Assembly: GCA_021186555.1 (NCBI GenBank)
Contig: JAJKFL010000003.1
Span: forward strand, 42,862,408 to 42,926,407
Length of the DNA: 64,000 bases
Direction: 5' to 3'
Source of the DNA: Reticulitermes speratus
Lineage: Eukaryota; Arthropoda; Insecta; Blattodea; Rhinotermitidae
Shown here: positions 1 through 12,256 of the stretch, one piece after another
Numbering within the stretch: position 1 is the stretch's first letter
Layout: each line of letters starts with the position of its first letter
Program-made: the position numbers and the translations under genes
The notes under the pieces: generated by a model
Seen by the model: the letters and a program-made list of their open reading frames with translations, nothing else
What the model was told of the DNA's origin: nothing
The model's database searches: none

Positions 1-148
1 AGTAGTTGCTTTTATTTTGTTAATATCTTTTGCACTGCTTCGATCCAGCTAGCGTAGCAAATTGTGTTGTGTAAAACACATGAGATACGTATGTCATCTA
101 AATAAATATCAAGTGTAATTTTCTGGAGCAGCCATTGCCATTTCCTTG

Positions 149-191
149 AGGCCACAGGATTGTGAAACGCGTCACGCGTCTTCTGTGGCCT
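149..191. repeat. Short perfect stem-loop
   Basis: The 9-base arm AGGCCACAG at 149-157 is matched by its exact reverse complement CTGTGGCCT at 183-191. The loop of 25 bases contains two ACGCGT hexamers, giving an unusually CpG-dense loop. No transcript or terminator role can be assigned. Confidence 0.5.
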
Positions 192-1510
192 TTATATTTG
201 TGCTAACTTAAATATATGTACAACAGACCAACCGATGTAAAGATAGACTAGTGTTTACAAGACTGAACAAAATACATATTTCTTTCTCCTTCTATTCGTA
301 TCTTTAGACTTTACCCGTGCCACTTCTGATTCCCACTTGGTTCGGTTGAAAGGCGAAATTTGAAAGCAAATATGTGGATTATTATCCTTAACTCAGAAGC
401 CAGAACTGTAATGTGGGAACAGCTGGCGTCGTGTTTTCGTTTGTTTTGTTGGCAGGGCAAGAGCCAAAAGTCAGCGTTATTAAACATTAAACGGGTGCGA
501 AGTACGGGAGGATTTGATCGTACATGGAGGCAAAGTAATTAGCAGTGAACAGCGGACATGTGCGCCGTTAAGATCCACGTTTGAATTTGTTCCGGGTGCG
601 GAGAAGATAAAAACCACCAAACACTATATTGTGCGTTTATTTGCACCGTCTTTCGAAGAATGTCTCGTGTGTATGAATTGTTGCGTGTTGATTTTAACTT
701 TACTGTCAAGTATGTGTCTACACACACTACGTTTGCAGCTTCTTGGACTTCTGAATTTCCGGACTGACGCTCGCATTGTTGGCATATGTAGAATTGTTAA
801 CGTGTGTAATATGACAGGCATTAAACCGGGTTTCCACGACCGGTGTAACATCACAAAAGCTCCAATAAATGTGCATTGTGCAAGGAGCCTATTGATGAAA
901 CTCCCTTAGAAAGCGCGGTCGTAGGTTGATCAGTGAGTCAGCCAAGTAGTGCGATAAACTAGCGGACAGGATGTGACAAACGATATTTGCCAGATAGGGG
1001 CCCTGTATAAACGAGTCTTGTTAACGCCACAACTCCATGCTTAAGAGTCTAAGCATTTGTGATTCGTTTGGCTTGTGTCACTTTTATGGACAGTTATTTA
1101 GGAAACGGACAAATGGCCGGTAAGCTGTTTGTACAAGTTCACCGTTCCAGGACGTGGCAAGTATCCACAGTTGGCAAATGTTTGTCAAATGTACCAGTCG
1201 TGGGAACCAAGCTTTACGTGTAAAGCTGAAGTAAACTGCTCGAGGCCTGTGAGTGATGCACTCTACGTGTCGACTTCAGGTCTTTGGCCCTATCCGTAGC
1301 TTCTGTAAAAGTGCCAAAACTGCTCCCTTGCAGCTGCAGCAGGGAACGTGGACAGGAAGGTGTTCGCTCTTCCCCACCTTCCCTTCTTGTTTGTCTGCAG
1401 TAATTGATGCTAAGCTCCATGCTTTCTTGCCAGATTGTTGTGTTGGGGCGAGACTGTAATCGGGTGAAGTCTGCCCGCCCAACTGATAGCGTAATTTAAA
1501 CTTCACATAG

Positions 1511-1682
1511 TCGCGAAAAGCGCCTATTACTTTCGTCATTCTGCCTATCCGTCCGATCGCTTGTATCATCGCACCGCCCACTGGACGGATTTCCCTGAAA
1601 TTGGATATTGGGACGTAATAAAAATCTGTTGGAAATTCCAGATTTGGTTAAAATCGAGCAGAAATATCGGATCTGTGCGTGA
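1511..1682 (-). repeat. Dispersed repeat, copy A
   Basis: One of four diverged copies of the same unnamed sequence in this window. On the minus strand it reads through a CCGATATTT...CGATTTTAACCAAA block and then a GGACGGATAGGCAGAATGAC-like block followed by AAAGTAATAGGCGCTTTTCGC. The same blocks in the same order occur at 17754-17950 and 18239-18416 on the plus strand and 5789-5985 on the minus strand. There are no terminal repeats or coding frame, so its class is unknown. Confidence 0.6.
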
Positions 1683-2525
1683 TATTGTTACCGGTGACAT
1701 AAAATCGCCATAAATGCATTCTGTTCGAGTGAAACGGTATCAGGCTATTGGAATAGCTGAGGAGGTACAAACATTATGCGAACGCGCCACAGTGTTACAC
1801 TATACATACATTGACTTTTGTTGAAGACTATTGAGCTGTGTCTTAAATAGGGTGGAGGCTGTGGAGGGTCTGGCTCAGGATGGGGTACAGCGCCGGGACC
1901 TTGTGAACACGGCAGTAGCAGCAGCCTTGGGATCCACAGGAGACAGGGAAGTCCTTAACAAGCAGAGTAACTACTAGCTTTTCAGGAAGTTGAGATATGA
2001 AGGACCCTGCATTGCCTGTGAACAGCTTTGTGGCTTAGGCCTATGTTAGTTAAGTGTCGTAAGGTTTCAGTGATTAGGGATGTAAACTTGTGTAGCAAAG
2101 GATGCATTTCATGGCGTATGTAAGGCATGTGCATTGTTCGCGTGGATGAAGCTCTGCACTTTAATAATGTGAAGACACACCTAGTGTCTGCTTCTAAGCA
2201 AGAGCACACTCGTCGAGCCTTGTGCTTTGCCGGTGGCCGGGATTGCTGAACGAGTCTTGTGTATGAGAGAAATTGAGACGCATGTTCGCTGCTGCGTCAT
2301 AGGTAAATATCGCTACTGCATTGGTGTCATCTTCCATGGCATATTTAAAATGACTATTGTTATGCGTCCCCATCTGGTTCAATTCTGTATGAAGACGGAA
2401 TGCTTAGAAAGATGTTTGTGTTAGGAACTATCAGTACATCATCCAGTTGAAATAATTGGTAAGGAATTTATTGACCGAGTAGCTGTCAACTCGCCATGAA
2501 GGCTTCGTAAATGTACTGGTGTCCC

Positions 2526-2800
2526 TTTGGGCCGGGGTAGCGTAGTTGGTATAGCGACTCGCTACGGGCTGGACGGTCGAATCCCGGTGGGAGCGAGCCT
2601 TTCCGCACCCGTCCAGACCTGACCTGGGGCCCACCCAGCCTCCTGTACAATGGTTACCGGGTCATTGCCGGGGGTAAAGCGGCCGGGGCGTGTCGTAGAC
2701 CACCCACACCCATCTAGCGCCGAGGTTAAAGAAAGAGTAGAGCTATACCTCTACTCCCCCTCTGGGCCTTCATGACCTGTTCTAGGGTGAACTTTACCTT
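2526..2800 (+). mobile_element. tRNA-derived SINE, copy 1
   Basis: A tRNA-like head carries a box A (TAGCGTAGTTGG, about 2540) and a box B (GGTCGAATCCC, about 2575), the internal RNA polymerase III promoter parts. The body continues to a tail ending TTTACCTT. It is flanked by a 12-bp target duplication, TACTGGTGTCCC, at 2514-2525 and 2801-2812, which fixes both ends at 275 bp. The body is similar to the copies at 15927-16220 and 44235-44497. CpG sites are well preserved here. Confidence 0.9.
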
Positions 2801-2812
2801 TACTGGTGTCCC

Positions 2813-3539
2813 CTTTCCACCATCCGCTCTTGTAAGATATACGTTCAGTAATTTCTTCCGTAATTTACCTTAAATCCACTAAAATGGTTTTTAAATAGTG
2901 ATTTGTTTTTGTTAAGTTCCTGGCGAGTGTTTTGAATCACGCTAGCTTTGATATTTATTTGGATTTAGGTTGTCTCAGTATTAGTGTAACAGAGCCGCTA
3001 CTGGGCTTATTCACAGATGGTTCTAAGGCGATAGCTTGGACAGCATCTTGAAGGTCGTTCAACTCTCAGATGAGTCGATTACTGTCCACTGGCAGATGGG
3101 AACTACCTCATTTCTGCATTATACTGTTGCAGTGATGAGGAGAGTTTGAGCATTTAAATAATATTACTGTGTTTTGTGTGTTGTGGTAGATGTGTACCTA
3201 CCTGTCAGGACGCCATCGAAGGAGACTAATCCTTAGTCACGGTAGTGAAAACCGCAGATATCACATTTGATCAGTAAAGCTGACCTCATGGTGCTATCGT
3301 ACTAATTTATTAGTATTTACATACCGCCTAGTTCGCGTGGAAAGCTGAACTGCCAGTGTTTTCGATCATTAAATAGGAGAATATAACTTGAAGTGCCGGT
3401 GATACGACATTTAGGACATGTTTGTTCGCGGTTTGATTGCGTAAGTAGATATATTTAAAAAGTTTGAAACCTTTTTGAAGTACTAATTCTTTCGAGTATG
3501 ATATACCGCTTTATAATTAGCACTCTAAACCAGGTATTT
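2813..3539. other. Non-coding, nothing recognised
   Basis: AT-rich to mixed sequence between the SINE and the LINE remnant. I see no coding frame of note, no terminal repeats and no low-complexity tract. Confidence 0.5.
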
Positions 3540-3790
3540 ATACTTTGGTTAAGTCAAGGAGAATAGATGGACGGTGGATGAAGCACACTGGGCATAATTG
3601 CGAAATTCATACAAAATTTTAGTCGGAAGAACCTGAAGGAAAGGGCCACATTTGGGATACCCAGGCGTAAATGGATGGATAATATTAAAATGACGTGAGG
3701 ATGTGGGCTGCATTAATGTGGGCTTAGGGTAGGGTCCAGGGGAGGGCCTTTGTAAACAGGATACTAAGCACCCACGTTTTATAACAGGCG
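3540..3790 (+). mobile_element. LINE ORF2 C-terminal remnant
   Basis: Conceptual translation across shifted frames gives pieces such as KNLKERATFGIPRRKWMDNIKM, here interrupted by stops, followed by a stretch matching the RVQWRAFVN-like end. This is the familiar extreme C-terminus of RTE-like and related insect non-LTR retrotransposon reverse transcriptases (GKRPLGRPRRRWMDNIK type). At least one stop and several frame changes make it a dead fragment. Recognition rests on family memory, not on a search. Confidence 0.6.
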
Positions 3791-4947
3791 GAGAATATAT
3801 CGACTAGTTGAGTGGCTGTTGATTGGTTAAGAACGACTGTGCACCATGGAGTTAGTAATACCGGTTTCGTCATTTGCTTTGTTGATTGTTAATAGTGAAT
3901 CTGGTATTGACACTTCACAGCTAGTACAGCGATTTGCAGTATCTGAAGACAACTCATTTCGGGCTGTTACCTTTGTACCTTTTTAGTTCTGCCTTGTAAA
4001 CAAGGATCTTGCGATTTTCACGTCTTCTCTTTGCATTACTGCGTTTCGCCATGCCATGATGGTTACTTTCCATTTCATTGCATTGTTTCCTAAGAGTCCT
4101 TAAGAAATACGAACAGGTTTTACTTTCTCCTTGACCCAATTGCTTAACCTACCTGAGGAACAGACATCTGTACCATTAATTAGACAGGAGACATGCATAT
4201 TTTGAACCTGAAACTTGAATAGGGTAACACCTCACTCGTACTTTTTTTACGAATGGAGACGCGTATTATAACACTTCAGAGCAGATCTTTTTACAGTTTT
4301 TTTTACAATGGTTGCGTTGTGTATGAACAAACGAAATATGTGTATCTTCATTATACATTATGTTGTCCGTATGTCTTTGGTCGCGTACATTCATTGTATT
4401 GTACAGTTGTCTTTACTGGCAGAAAGTTTGGATACGCACAATGGAAAGTGAAGGTCGGATGCTGACTTCGTGTTGGTGTTTACTTGCAATTCAAGGACAT
4501 GGTTAACCCAGCGTGTCGTATTGGTGGCGCATTCTGGTAACAACGATCAAACCCATACATACATACAGTTTGTTAGAATAACTGTACTCAGTCCGAGGGT
4601 TACTGTTAGTTTTTTTATGAACTGTTCAAGTACACGTGGTAGTACAGTTTTGGTATGTGTCTTGTTTCATTTGAATTTAAGCACTTAGCGTAGAACATGG
4701 TTTTATCAGGCTTCGAAGAACCAATTCGAGAAACGCAGTTGAATGAGACGATGCTGGAGTATCTTCTGTTGGTCGGAGTATGACGTGAAGGCTGAAGTTA
4801 CACATAGGACTCATTGGTATTGTAGTTCTCATTGAGGAGTAGATGCTTGAAACAGCAATGTCTTAATAAGTTCCATACATTTCGAAACTGTATGATGACG
4901 TAGAATAGATAATTTTATTCTTCAGAGATAATATTCCCTTACATATC
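3791..4947. other. Non-coding, nothing recognised
   Basis: Short random open frames only (the longest about 72 codons). No repeat structure is evident before the hAT-like element starts at 4956. Confidence 0.5.
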
Positions 4948-4955
4948 ACATAGAT

Positions 4956-5219
4956 CAGTGGTATTCAACCTTTTTTGTTCGCGTACCCCCAGATATAATT
5001 TCTCTTCAACTTTGTACCCCCAAAGTTGTTGGTGCATAATTCAAGTTATACATAGTCTATAATCTACATCTAAAATAAGTTAAATAAATTACATCCAAAA
5101 TAATGTATTATATAATAAGTTTTAAATGAGAGAAAGGAGAGTCAAGCTATTAAATAACAAATATATTACATGCACTGTGTGGAATAAAATGACTAGCCGC
5201 CCAGATAAGAATCGCATAA

Positions 5220-5254
<35 letters not shown>

Positions 5255-5413
5255 TGGCGCACCCAAATCGCATGTCCTTATGTCCGGGTCTCTTGTGGCT
5301 AACCCTAAATCTGGCCCAGATTATTGTGTTTATCATGAAATAATATATTTATTTTTTTTTTATTTTACGTACCCCCTAAGATGTCTTCGCGTACCCCAGT
5401 TTGAAAATCACTG
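4956..5413. mobile_element. Non-autonomous hAT-like element (MITE)
   Basis: The left end reads CAGTGGTATTCAACC and the right end, reversed, CAGTGATTTTCAAAC, the CAGTGGTTCTCAACC type seen in hAT elements. Both sides also carry a CGCGTACCCC motif just inside the ends. An exact 8-bp duplication, ACATAGAT, flanks it at 4948-4955 and 5414-5421, the length hAT transposases produce. The 458-bp interior has no transposase frame and contains a GA microsatellite at 5222-5251. Confidence 0.88.
5222..5251. repeat. (GA)n microsatellite
   Basis: About fifteen uninterrupted GA units inside the hAT-like element. Confidence 0.95.
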
Positions 5414-5421
5414 ACATAGAT

Positions 5422-5788
5422 GAAACAAGGAAACTCAGGGGAGGAATCTGACACCAGCATTCCTTCGTGCGTGTTCAGACTGGCATACATATGAACTAAA
5501 AATTGCTCCTTTGCTTTAAGCTGTTTGATATAACGTGTAAGTTGAAATTTGGTAGAAAGTAATACACTAAAACGGCTGTTTTCCCTAAGGTCTAATACCA
5601 CGCGAAATTTGAGTATCTTGAATCTAAGTGACAGTCCACCTCGGAGAAGTGTGTATGTTGGCCGTACTGCTGTTATGTGGGGGAGCACCAGTGGAATGTT
5701 TGTGTCAAGTTTCATGAGAATCTGTTAATTGGTTCTAAATATATTGGTGTAAGCACTCTTGGTGTGATGGCATAGACCTTTCTTTTTA
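5422..5788. other. Non-coding, nothing recognised
   Basis: A minus-strand open frame of 116 codons spans 5365-5715, but it crosses the end of the hAT-like element and has no domain signature, so I treat it as chance. Confidence 0.5.
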
Positions 5789-5985
5789 GGCGCACTCGCA
5801 AAATTGACAAGGAACTATTAGCTTCGTCATGTCTGTCCTTCCGTCCGCCCGCGTGGAACAACTCGGCTCCTACTGGACGGACTTTCGCCAAATTTGTTAT
5901 TTGAGTCTTCTTCGAAAATCTGTGGAGAAAATTCAAGTTTCATTCAAATCTGACAAGAATAACGGGTACTTTACATGAAGACCTA
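5789..5985 (-). repeat. Dispersed repeat, copy B
   Basis: Minus-strand copy of the repeat also at 1511, 17754 and 18239. In reverse complement it begins CATGTAAAGTACCCGTTATT, close to the CATGTAAAGTGCCCGATATT that opens the copy at 18239. It ends in the GGACGGACAGACATGACGAA-like block. Divergence is high, so it is an old copy. Confidence 0.6.
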
Positions 5986-6880
5986 TATACATTTATGATA
6001 TTTGGCTCAATTCTTCTTAGAATAAGAAATGTTTCAGACAAAAGTTGTAGAGAAAATCAAAACACAAATTTTATGTTCAATAATTTTTTCCTGAAGATCG
6101 TTCCTTTTATGAGATAATGTGGAAAAATGTGGTAAGAGACAGACAGGGCACAGGTGACAATATAATACGGCACGTGCTGCATAACTAAGGCTACAGACAC
6201 TTTGAATATGTAAATACTTATTGCTTTCCCACGGCAACAGTGGTTACGCGAGCGCGTCTCTATGTTATGTTATACGCATGGTGCCTGTCTTGTTTGAAAT
6301 ATGGGTTAGACACACAGGTAACCAGTTTCAGTAAATAGCATTTAAAAAAGAAACAGTTCGCAGACCGTTGCTAGTGACGAACTGAAGTACCAGAAAATGT
6401 TTTATGGTGAATTTGCAAGTTGATTAAAATATCGTGTGTTAACACGAGACGGGATATTGAAAATGCCCTTACTTAGCACAGTGCCAGAAAAATTTCATTG
6501 CCCCGTTGTTTGCGCATTTTTTCAAGTTCGTCATCACGCAGGCGTATACTGCGGGGAAAAAGGCCCCATGATTGAAAGGGATGACGAGGCTTTCCCGTTT
6601 CTACCTTCTGTTCTCATCATCTCCTTCTGACACGTCAACAAATCCAAAGCGCTTGTCCCTGAGCAAGCGAGCACATGCGCCGGAGGGAAGTGGTGCGGAG
6701 AACCTGACGTACGTGGTTACAAGTGTGCCATATGGTTACACCTGGGTAATGCTTGGACACGCGCTCTGTTTGGAATTTACTATTGCATCGTTTCTCGTAT
6801 ATGAATACTCCACGCCTTAACGAGGTGTTATTAAAGAGCCGATCCTCAATATACGGGAAGACGGGGAAGAACCTGAGGAC

Positions 6881-6921
<41 letters not shown>

Positions 6922-9732
6922 CGTATTTACAGTTTCACCAGTTGGTAGTTCTCATTTTTATCCCACCAGGAAACCTCGACTTCCCGTTGTTGACTTCACT
7001 GACATCATTCAGTTCACGTACAAATTTGTAGGACCTTCACAACCGAGCAGGGCCCGTTTTAAAATCGTTTCCGCCATCCGTTTCTATTAACTTCAAGTAT
7101 AGTCCTTTTTGAGATGCTGATAGATCCTTGGGTAGTCAAGAAATTCCCCGCATTTTATGGAACACGAAGGTTTATTACCATGTACACGTGTCCACTACAA
7201 GTCCAGAGCTAGATGAATCCATCCCACACCCATTCGATTTATTTAAGATCCATTTTAATATTATCCCATCTACGTCTGTATTTTCCAAGCAGGCTAATTC
7301 CTTTAGGTTTACCAACCCAAACCCCGTATGCATTTCCTGTTTGTACGCATGAATTCGAGAACCGCTTCTGCGCGCATCTCGTTTGTGGGAAAAGTTGAGG
7401 AGCGGAATGATCACACACTTCGTAATCAATACATTTTGCCCGTAAGCGTGGAAGTTCTCGAGATATCAGAAACGCTGTGCATATATTTACGAACTTGTAC
7501 GTGAATTAAACAATCATACTTTTTCCAGCCGAAATCTACGGGTGTGCATACATATATATTTTATTAAAATGTGACTGAACGTGTGTCCATCGAGACAGTT
7601 TAAGGAGAGGGCACTAAAATTGTTGAACTGTGCGTGTATGTCAGTTTGTTTTCGGCAGCAAAATTTCCCGTGTTGTGTAAAACTACGCCTGTTAATTTGG
7701 CCAGACTTCCGTGCCGGTCACAACCTTCGTTTGCGGACTTTGCCTGGCAGTTGAAACTCCGCACTTCCCATGACGTCGTATGAAGATTTCGCTTCACGGC
7801 GCATGCATTCGCTGTCCGTTCTGCACATTTTGCAATGTGGTAAAGTGGCCCGCCGTCGTCTGCTTCTTGCTTCAAATAGGTACGCATCTTGAAACCGATT
7901 TCTCTGGCATCTTTGTTTGATATCGGGCACTTACTGGTTTACATCGTTTTCAGAATTACACTATAAGTGACAGCACTTCACAATCCACTCCTCCGTGACA
8001 CCCTTGTTTGCGACTTTGTGTACATAGCACGTGGATCTATGCTTTCGCCAGCGAGCGAGAGCCTAGCCTGACTGACGCTAATTCGTGTGGCAAGAGCACG
8101 TGACAATACTGGTGACTGCGCCCCAAAGCCGACCCGTTATCTCTGGTTATCACTACCAGGAGTCGTGTGAACACAAAGGGAGCGGGAGACGCTCCGTGGG
8201 CAGCGACCGCTGGCAGACATTGATGTGGATGTTGGTAGCTACAAGAGCTCTGCCTAAAATGTTTTTCGTTGGAATGAAACTTGTCCTTTCACCTTTTTTT
8301 TTTGAAACGCAGTTCTAAATCTGCGATGTGCGACCCAACACCACGCAACAAGCGACCTGTCTACACGTCGTGCGGGGGCCATCGACCTGCTGGTCATCTT
8401 CCGGTACCACGAGTACTTGCCAGTTGTATTAATAAACGCGAGACGCAAATATTAATTAGACTTCTTTTGCGTTGCTCTGAAAGACGAATGTTTATGTTCG
8501 GAACAGCTTAGCCCGAGAACAATATTTGTCATACTTAGGATGAGCAAGTTGTAACGTGGAAGTATGCAGGAAGGACTGGGATTTAATGGAAGTAGTCTGA
8601 ATATTTTTTTGTGTTCCAGTAGTTTCTGTTCTGTGTTGTTATTGGCCAGCTACTCTGAATTTTTCTGTAAAAAAAAAGCAAAATCAAAATCTTTAGTGCT
8701 GAGTGGCAGTGCAGTGTACATAGCCCTCAAATACGTACGTAAACTTATGTGATTTACACCATAAATATTTGTAGTGTGCACTGAGATCTTCAAACAGAAA
8801 CCTGCCAGAAACGGATAAATTTTAGCGTTCATGTCATTTCGGTATAAACATATATCAGTCTCCTTTCTTCCTGAAGTAAGGCATCGCTGCGTCAGAAGGC
8901 AACATGTTTCTGTATCCAGTTTTAAGTGAAAATGTTGTGCTGTATTTCGGAGTTCGCAGCTTCCACACGTAACCGAAATAGTGCGATAACAAATCTTTAA
9001 ATATTCTGTCCAAAACAACTGTGTTTTATTCAAAAGAGCATCTGCATGTTTCAGTCACAATTTCCCATCATTAGGCTATCATACGATATTTAAAAGAAGG
9101 TAAAATATGATATATATAAATCATTCTAAATTTACTCTGTGGGATCCCACAAGTTAACTATTAGAATGATAAAATTGTAAAATATTTTGTTGTCAATCGG
9201 TAGCTGATTGACGGTTATAGTTTCCTCGTTTTTTGGCCAGATGTATATTTTAGCGATACATTTCGTAAAACCAACGAGTAAAATTGCTGGATAATTGTTA
9301 TTAGATACCAATGTTTGTTAAATTCTTGTGATCATGTATATGAAGAAATCAGACTCGTGGGCGTCAGCTACGTGTACTGTGTTGATCGGGTGTTTTTGAT
9401 ACATCACGCCGAATGTAGGGGAGGAGTTTGTAACACGGAAGTATGCCTTGATTGTATTGTCACTTATCCCTTATCTTACATTCATTGATCTACCCTTTTT
9501 TCACTATTATGTCTTTTTCTATTTGATATTCGGGGTTCTGATTGATATTTTTAAGGTATTTGACGGTACCGGGGTGTTCACTTTACGTAACGCCTGACCT
9601 AAGAAATGGTGCGGATTAATATGGAGATCATACTCATGTCTTGACTAACCACTGTGAACATTGTCCTGTACTCATTCGCATATACGACCTGTAATATAGT
9701 TGAATTCTAAAAGGTTTTGACGATGGTATATA
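5986..9732. other. Non-coding, CpG-rich; one microsatellite
   Basis: No protein-coding gene is supported. Open frames of 60-127 codons occur on both strands and overlap each other without domain signatures. The only clear structure is an (AAT)n tract at 6882-6920. Confidence 0.5.
6882..6920. repeat. (TAA)n microsatellite
   Basis: Thirteen uninterrupted TAA units. Confidence 0.95.
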
Positions 9733-9924
9733 ACATTGTGAACAACTTGTTTCTGGGACTTTGTCCATCGTCTTTAATGTGAATAAAATATAAAATAAAA
9801 TATAAAATGTGAAATATAAAATATAGTGAATTTTAGATTTTTATATTTTTGTATTTTACATTTTATATTTTATTCACATTAATGACGATGGACAAAGTCC
9901 AAGAAACAAGTGGTTCACAATGTA
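9733..9924. repeat. Long palindrome (foldback element)
   Basis: The left arm runs TAACATTGTGAACAACTTG, TTTCTGGGACTTTGTCC, ATCGTC, then AATGTGAATAAAATATAAAA. The right arm is its reverse complement with about five mismatches (TTACATTGTGAACCACTTG, TTTCTTGGACTTTGTCC, ATCGTC, ATTAATGTGAATAAAATAT). Each arm is about 65 bases and the centre is AT-rich ATAAAATAT sequence, itself partly self-complementary. There is no coding frame. A foldback MITE or a local inverted duplication are both possible; no target duplication is clear. Confidence 0.85.
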
Positions 9925-10556
9925 ATATAGTTGGTTGGATAGGTTTCCAACTCGTGCATGATGAGTTTTCACGTTGTTTGTAACCTTGGTGCTGTGCTGT
10001 CTGTCGCAAATGTGTGCTTCATCTTCGGTTGTCTCTGTTGTGCAGCTCGTGTCGAAGACATGTAAGTTACCGTGTGTCGATGGGGGAAGGAAAGCTGGAA
10101 ATGTCCTACCATTGTATTGTATTCGACAGGCCTGTGTACTCCACCATGAAGATAGTTCATTTCATTTGTGTTTGTTCTTTGTTCGGCCTACCGGTTGCTG
10201 TGTACGAAGTACGTCCACTCCACTCCAGTCCCACATGTTCTTTGTGGCAGTTAAAATTACCACACATACTAAAACATGGTGCTTCTGCACTCGTGGCAGT
10301 TTGCCGGTTTCTGGCTCCTTTCTGCTCGATCATACTTAACATTAAACATATTTATACTACTATCACACTTAAATTATGGCAGTTTCAAGTGTAGGGACAT
10401 TATTTTGTCTGACAATTGTTGCTGGTCACTTCCTGTGGTCTCGCTTAATAAAATCTCGACTTTCAATGAACATCGTGTTTACTAGATGTGACGCCTGTTT
10501 GCGAGCCGAAAGAAATTCTTTCCAGCGCCTTTAAATATGGTGAGCATATACCTTAT
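9925..10556. other. Non-coding, nothing recognised
   Basis: Two overlapping plus-strand open frames (121 and 126 codons, 9974-10394) exist, but they lie in different frames over the same bases and neither has a recognisable domain. I treat both as chance. Confidence 0.45.
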
Positions 10557-10564
10557 ATTAACTG

Positions 10565-10721
10565 ATGGGTCTCCAACCCCGCGATCACATTTATAAATTG
10601 TACCATAAAAATTTCACAATAATTTGGGAAGTTAGGTATACCAGTTAAACACGTGCGGCTCGCGAACCAGCTCACAATAACGGGTGTGGCCATTTGCAGT
10701 TAAAAGTTTGGGGACCCATGT
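10565..10721. mobile_element. Short hAT-like MITE
   Basis: Ends read ATGGGTCTCCAACCC on the left and, reversed, ACATGGGTCCCCAAAC on the right, the TGGTCCCCAAAC type of hAT terminal repeat. An 8-bp duplication, ATTAACTG, sits at 10557-10564 and 10722-10729. The 157-bp element is too short to encode anything. The exact start base of each terminal repeat is uncertain by one or two bases. Confidence 0.8.
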
Positions 10722-11282
10722 ATTAACTGTAATGCATTGAATTAAAGCGTGTGGAGCCCGAGTTGGGGCAAATTGAAATAGCGGCGACCTCTGCCGCTGC
10801 CTGCCGTCACGCGAAGAGTGATGTGAATTGTCAGATATAATAATGCCCCCGTATGTGGATAAATATAACGCAGTCGCAGACAGAGTGATGCATTGCACTT
10901 TGTCCGGTTATTACTGTGTCAGTTTTCATATCCCACAGAGATTTTGCGCTCCAGTTTTGAAGGCAGTATTGCTGGAATGGAACTGTACGCAAGTGCTAAT
11001 GCGTAACCCTGTATGACGACACAAGAACCTGTGCAGTATTATTAACTTCCTTGTACGTTGAGCACCACACCACGAAGCCAATAGGAGTGTGGGGGCGAGT
11101 GGCCAGCTTCACGTTCGCAAGCTTTACCCCACCATTGCGCATTGGCAGGCTTGGTGTGCCATGGTATCGAGGACAAGAAATCCCTATCTTAAGCGCAAAT
11201 CGACCTCAGTCGCGCGTCCTGCGCGTAGACACTTTCGCCAGCCAAATACTGTGTAAGTACGACACACGGAACGTCATATACG

Positions 11283-11322
11283 TTGTGTGTGTGTGTATGT
11301 GTGTGTGTGTGTGGGGGGGGGG
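11283..11322. repeat. (TG)n followed by a G run
   Basis: Interrupted GT repeats end in a run of ten G residues; such tracts are replication-slippage prone and often misassembled. Confidence 0.9.
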
Positions 11323-12234
11323 GGCGGAGCAAAGACATTGGAACACACGTGTGAATAATCTACAGTTATGACGTAGTATTGTTAGTGATGTCTTGTGACT
11401 TTCATTTGTCTGGGTTGGCAGCAATGGTGTTGTAGCCTGTCAGGGAGGTGGACTTTTGCTTCGTCAGTCAATGACGTGTTTGCTCTTTGTGCGGTTGGTG
11501 GTACTACACAGATATCGGCTGACTCAGTGCATTCAGAAAGCAAGAATGACGACATTGTCTTGCACCACATGGTGGCTGGTGGTTGTGTGGTTAATGATCT
11601 TGCCTGGTGAATTACTAAAGAGTGTTGGTGTTTGTTTTGTGAAGTGTGGTGTTTGTGTAAAATATATTTGTAATTTTAATACTCCAGAATTGTGTTTATG
11701 GCAAGGTATGTGTGTGCCGTTATAAATGACGTTCGGACTAATTAATATCTATGTGGGGCTTACGAAAGACGTAGTGCGAATATAATGTGCCTAAAGGAAA
11801 CTAAGAGGGTGTCATATCGGGAGGTGATTACTGTGGCTGATTTGTTTCTGCAAAGCCCTCGTGCCGTGTTAATTCCACGCCGTCTTGTTTCCAAAATTTT
11901 TGTTTTGTCAGTTTTTTTATACGTAGAGCCACTGCGATTGCGTGAGAGGATTTTCAGACTTATGTATCCCTATCACCGGACATTACACGTGTATCCTTAA
12001 AACATTATAGGTTAATGGTACCAGTGATGTGGAACTGAACTTGGGTTTAGGGCTGTACTAGACAAGGGAAAGACATTTTCGCCAGACACCATTTTTATGC
12101 CTGAGTAATATATTATGTGCATCGGTTGGTAATGCCATGTGTAGAGATATTGGTATACGCAGGGAAGTCGGTTTTGCATAATGATCTGCTCAGCTAATTA
12201 TGCTAATTACGAGTTACAAAGAATTTTGTTGCTG

Positions 12235-12256
12235 TATTATTATTATTATTATTATT
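12235..12256. repeat. (TAT)n microsatellite
   Basis: Seven TAT units. Confidence 0.9.

Larger units (their letters stand above)
1..2513. other. Non-coding flank, no gene recognised
   Basis: No open frame here resembles a known protein; the longest runs (about 100-130 codons near 514-909 and 1276-1581) overlap other frames and have no domain or compositional signature. CpG dinucleotides are frequent, unlike the gene region after 18.5 kb. It holds a small stem-loop at 149-191 and one copy of a dispersed repeat at 1511-1682, both listed separately. An unseen 5' untranslated exon of the downstream zinc-finger gene could lie here or anywhere up to 19.6 kb, but nothing identifies one. Confidence 0.6.

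Noticed and set aside
514-909. 131-codon open frame on the plus strand with a hydrophobic stretch
   Set aside because: It overlaps open frames on the other strand, has no domain, no splice or promoter context, and lies in sequence where such lengths arise by chance.
2531-2605. Possible tRNA gene (boxes A and B)
   Set aside because: The boxes are followed by a SINE body, tail and target duplication; no cloverleaf with acceptor pairing is preserved.
7600-7720. Possible further copy of the FWDV-type repeat on the minus strand
   Set aside because: Only short, scattered matches; similarity is not clear enough to claim.
9974-10394. Two overlapping 121- and 126-codon plus-strand frames
   Set aside because: They occupy the same bases in different frames, both cysteine/serine-rich in the way random GT-rich DNA gives, with no recognisable domain.
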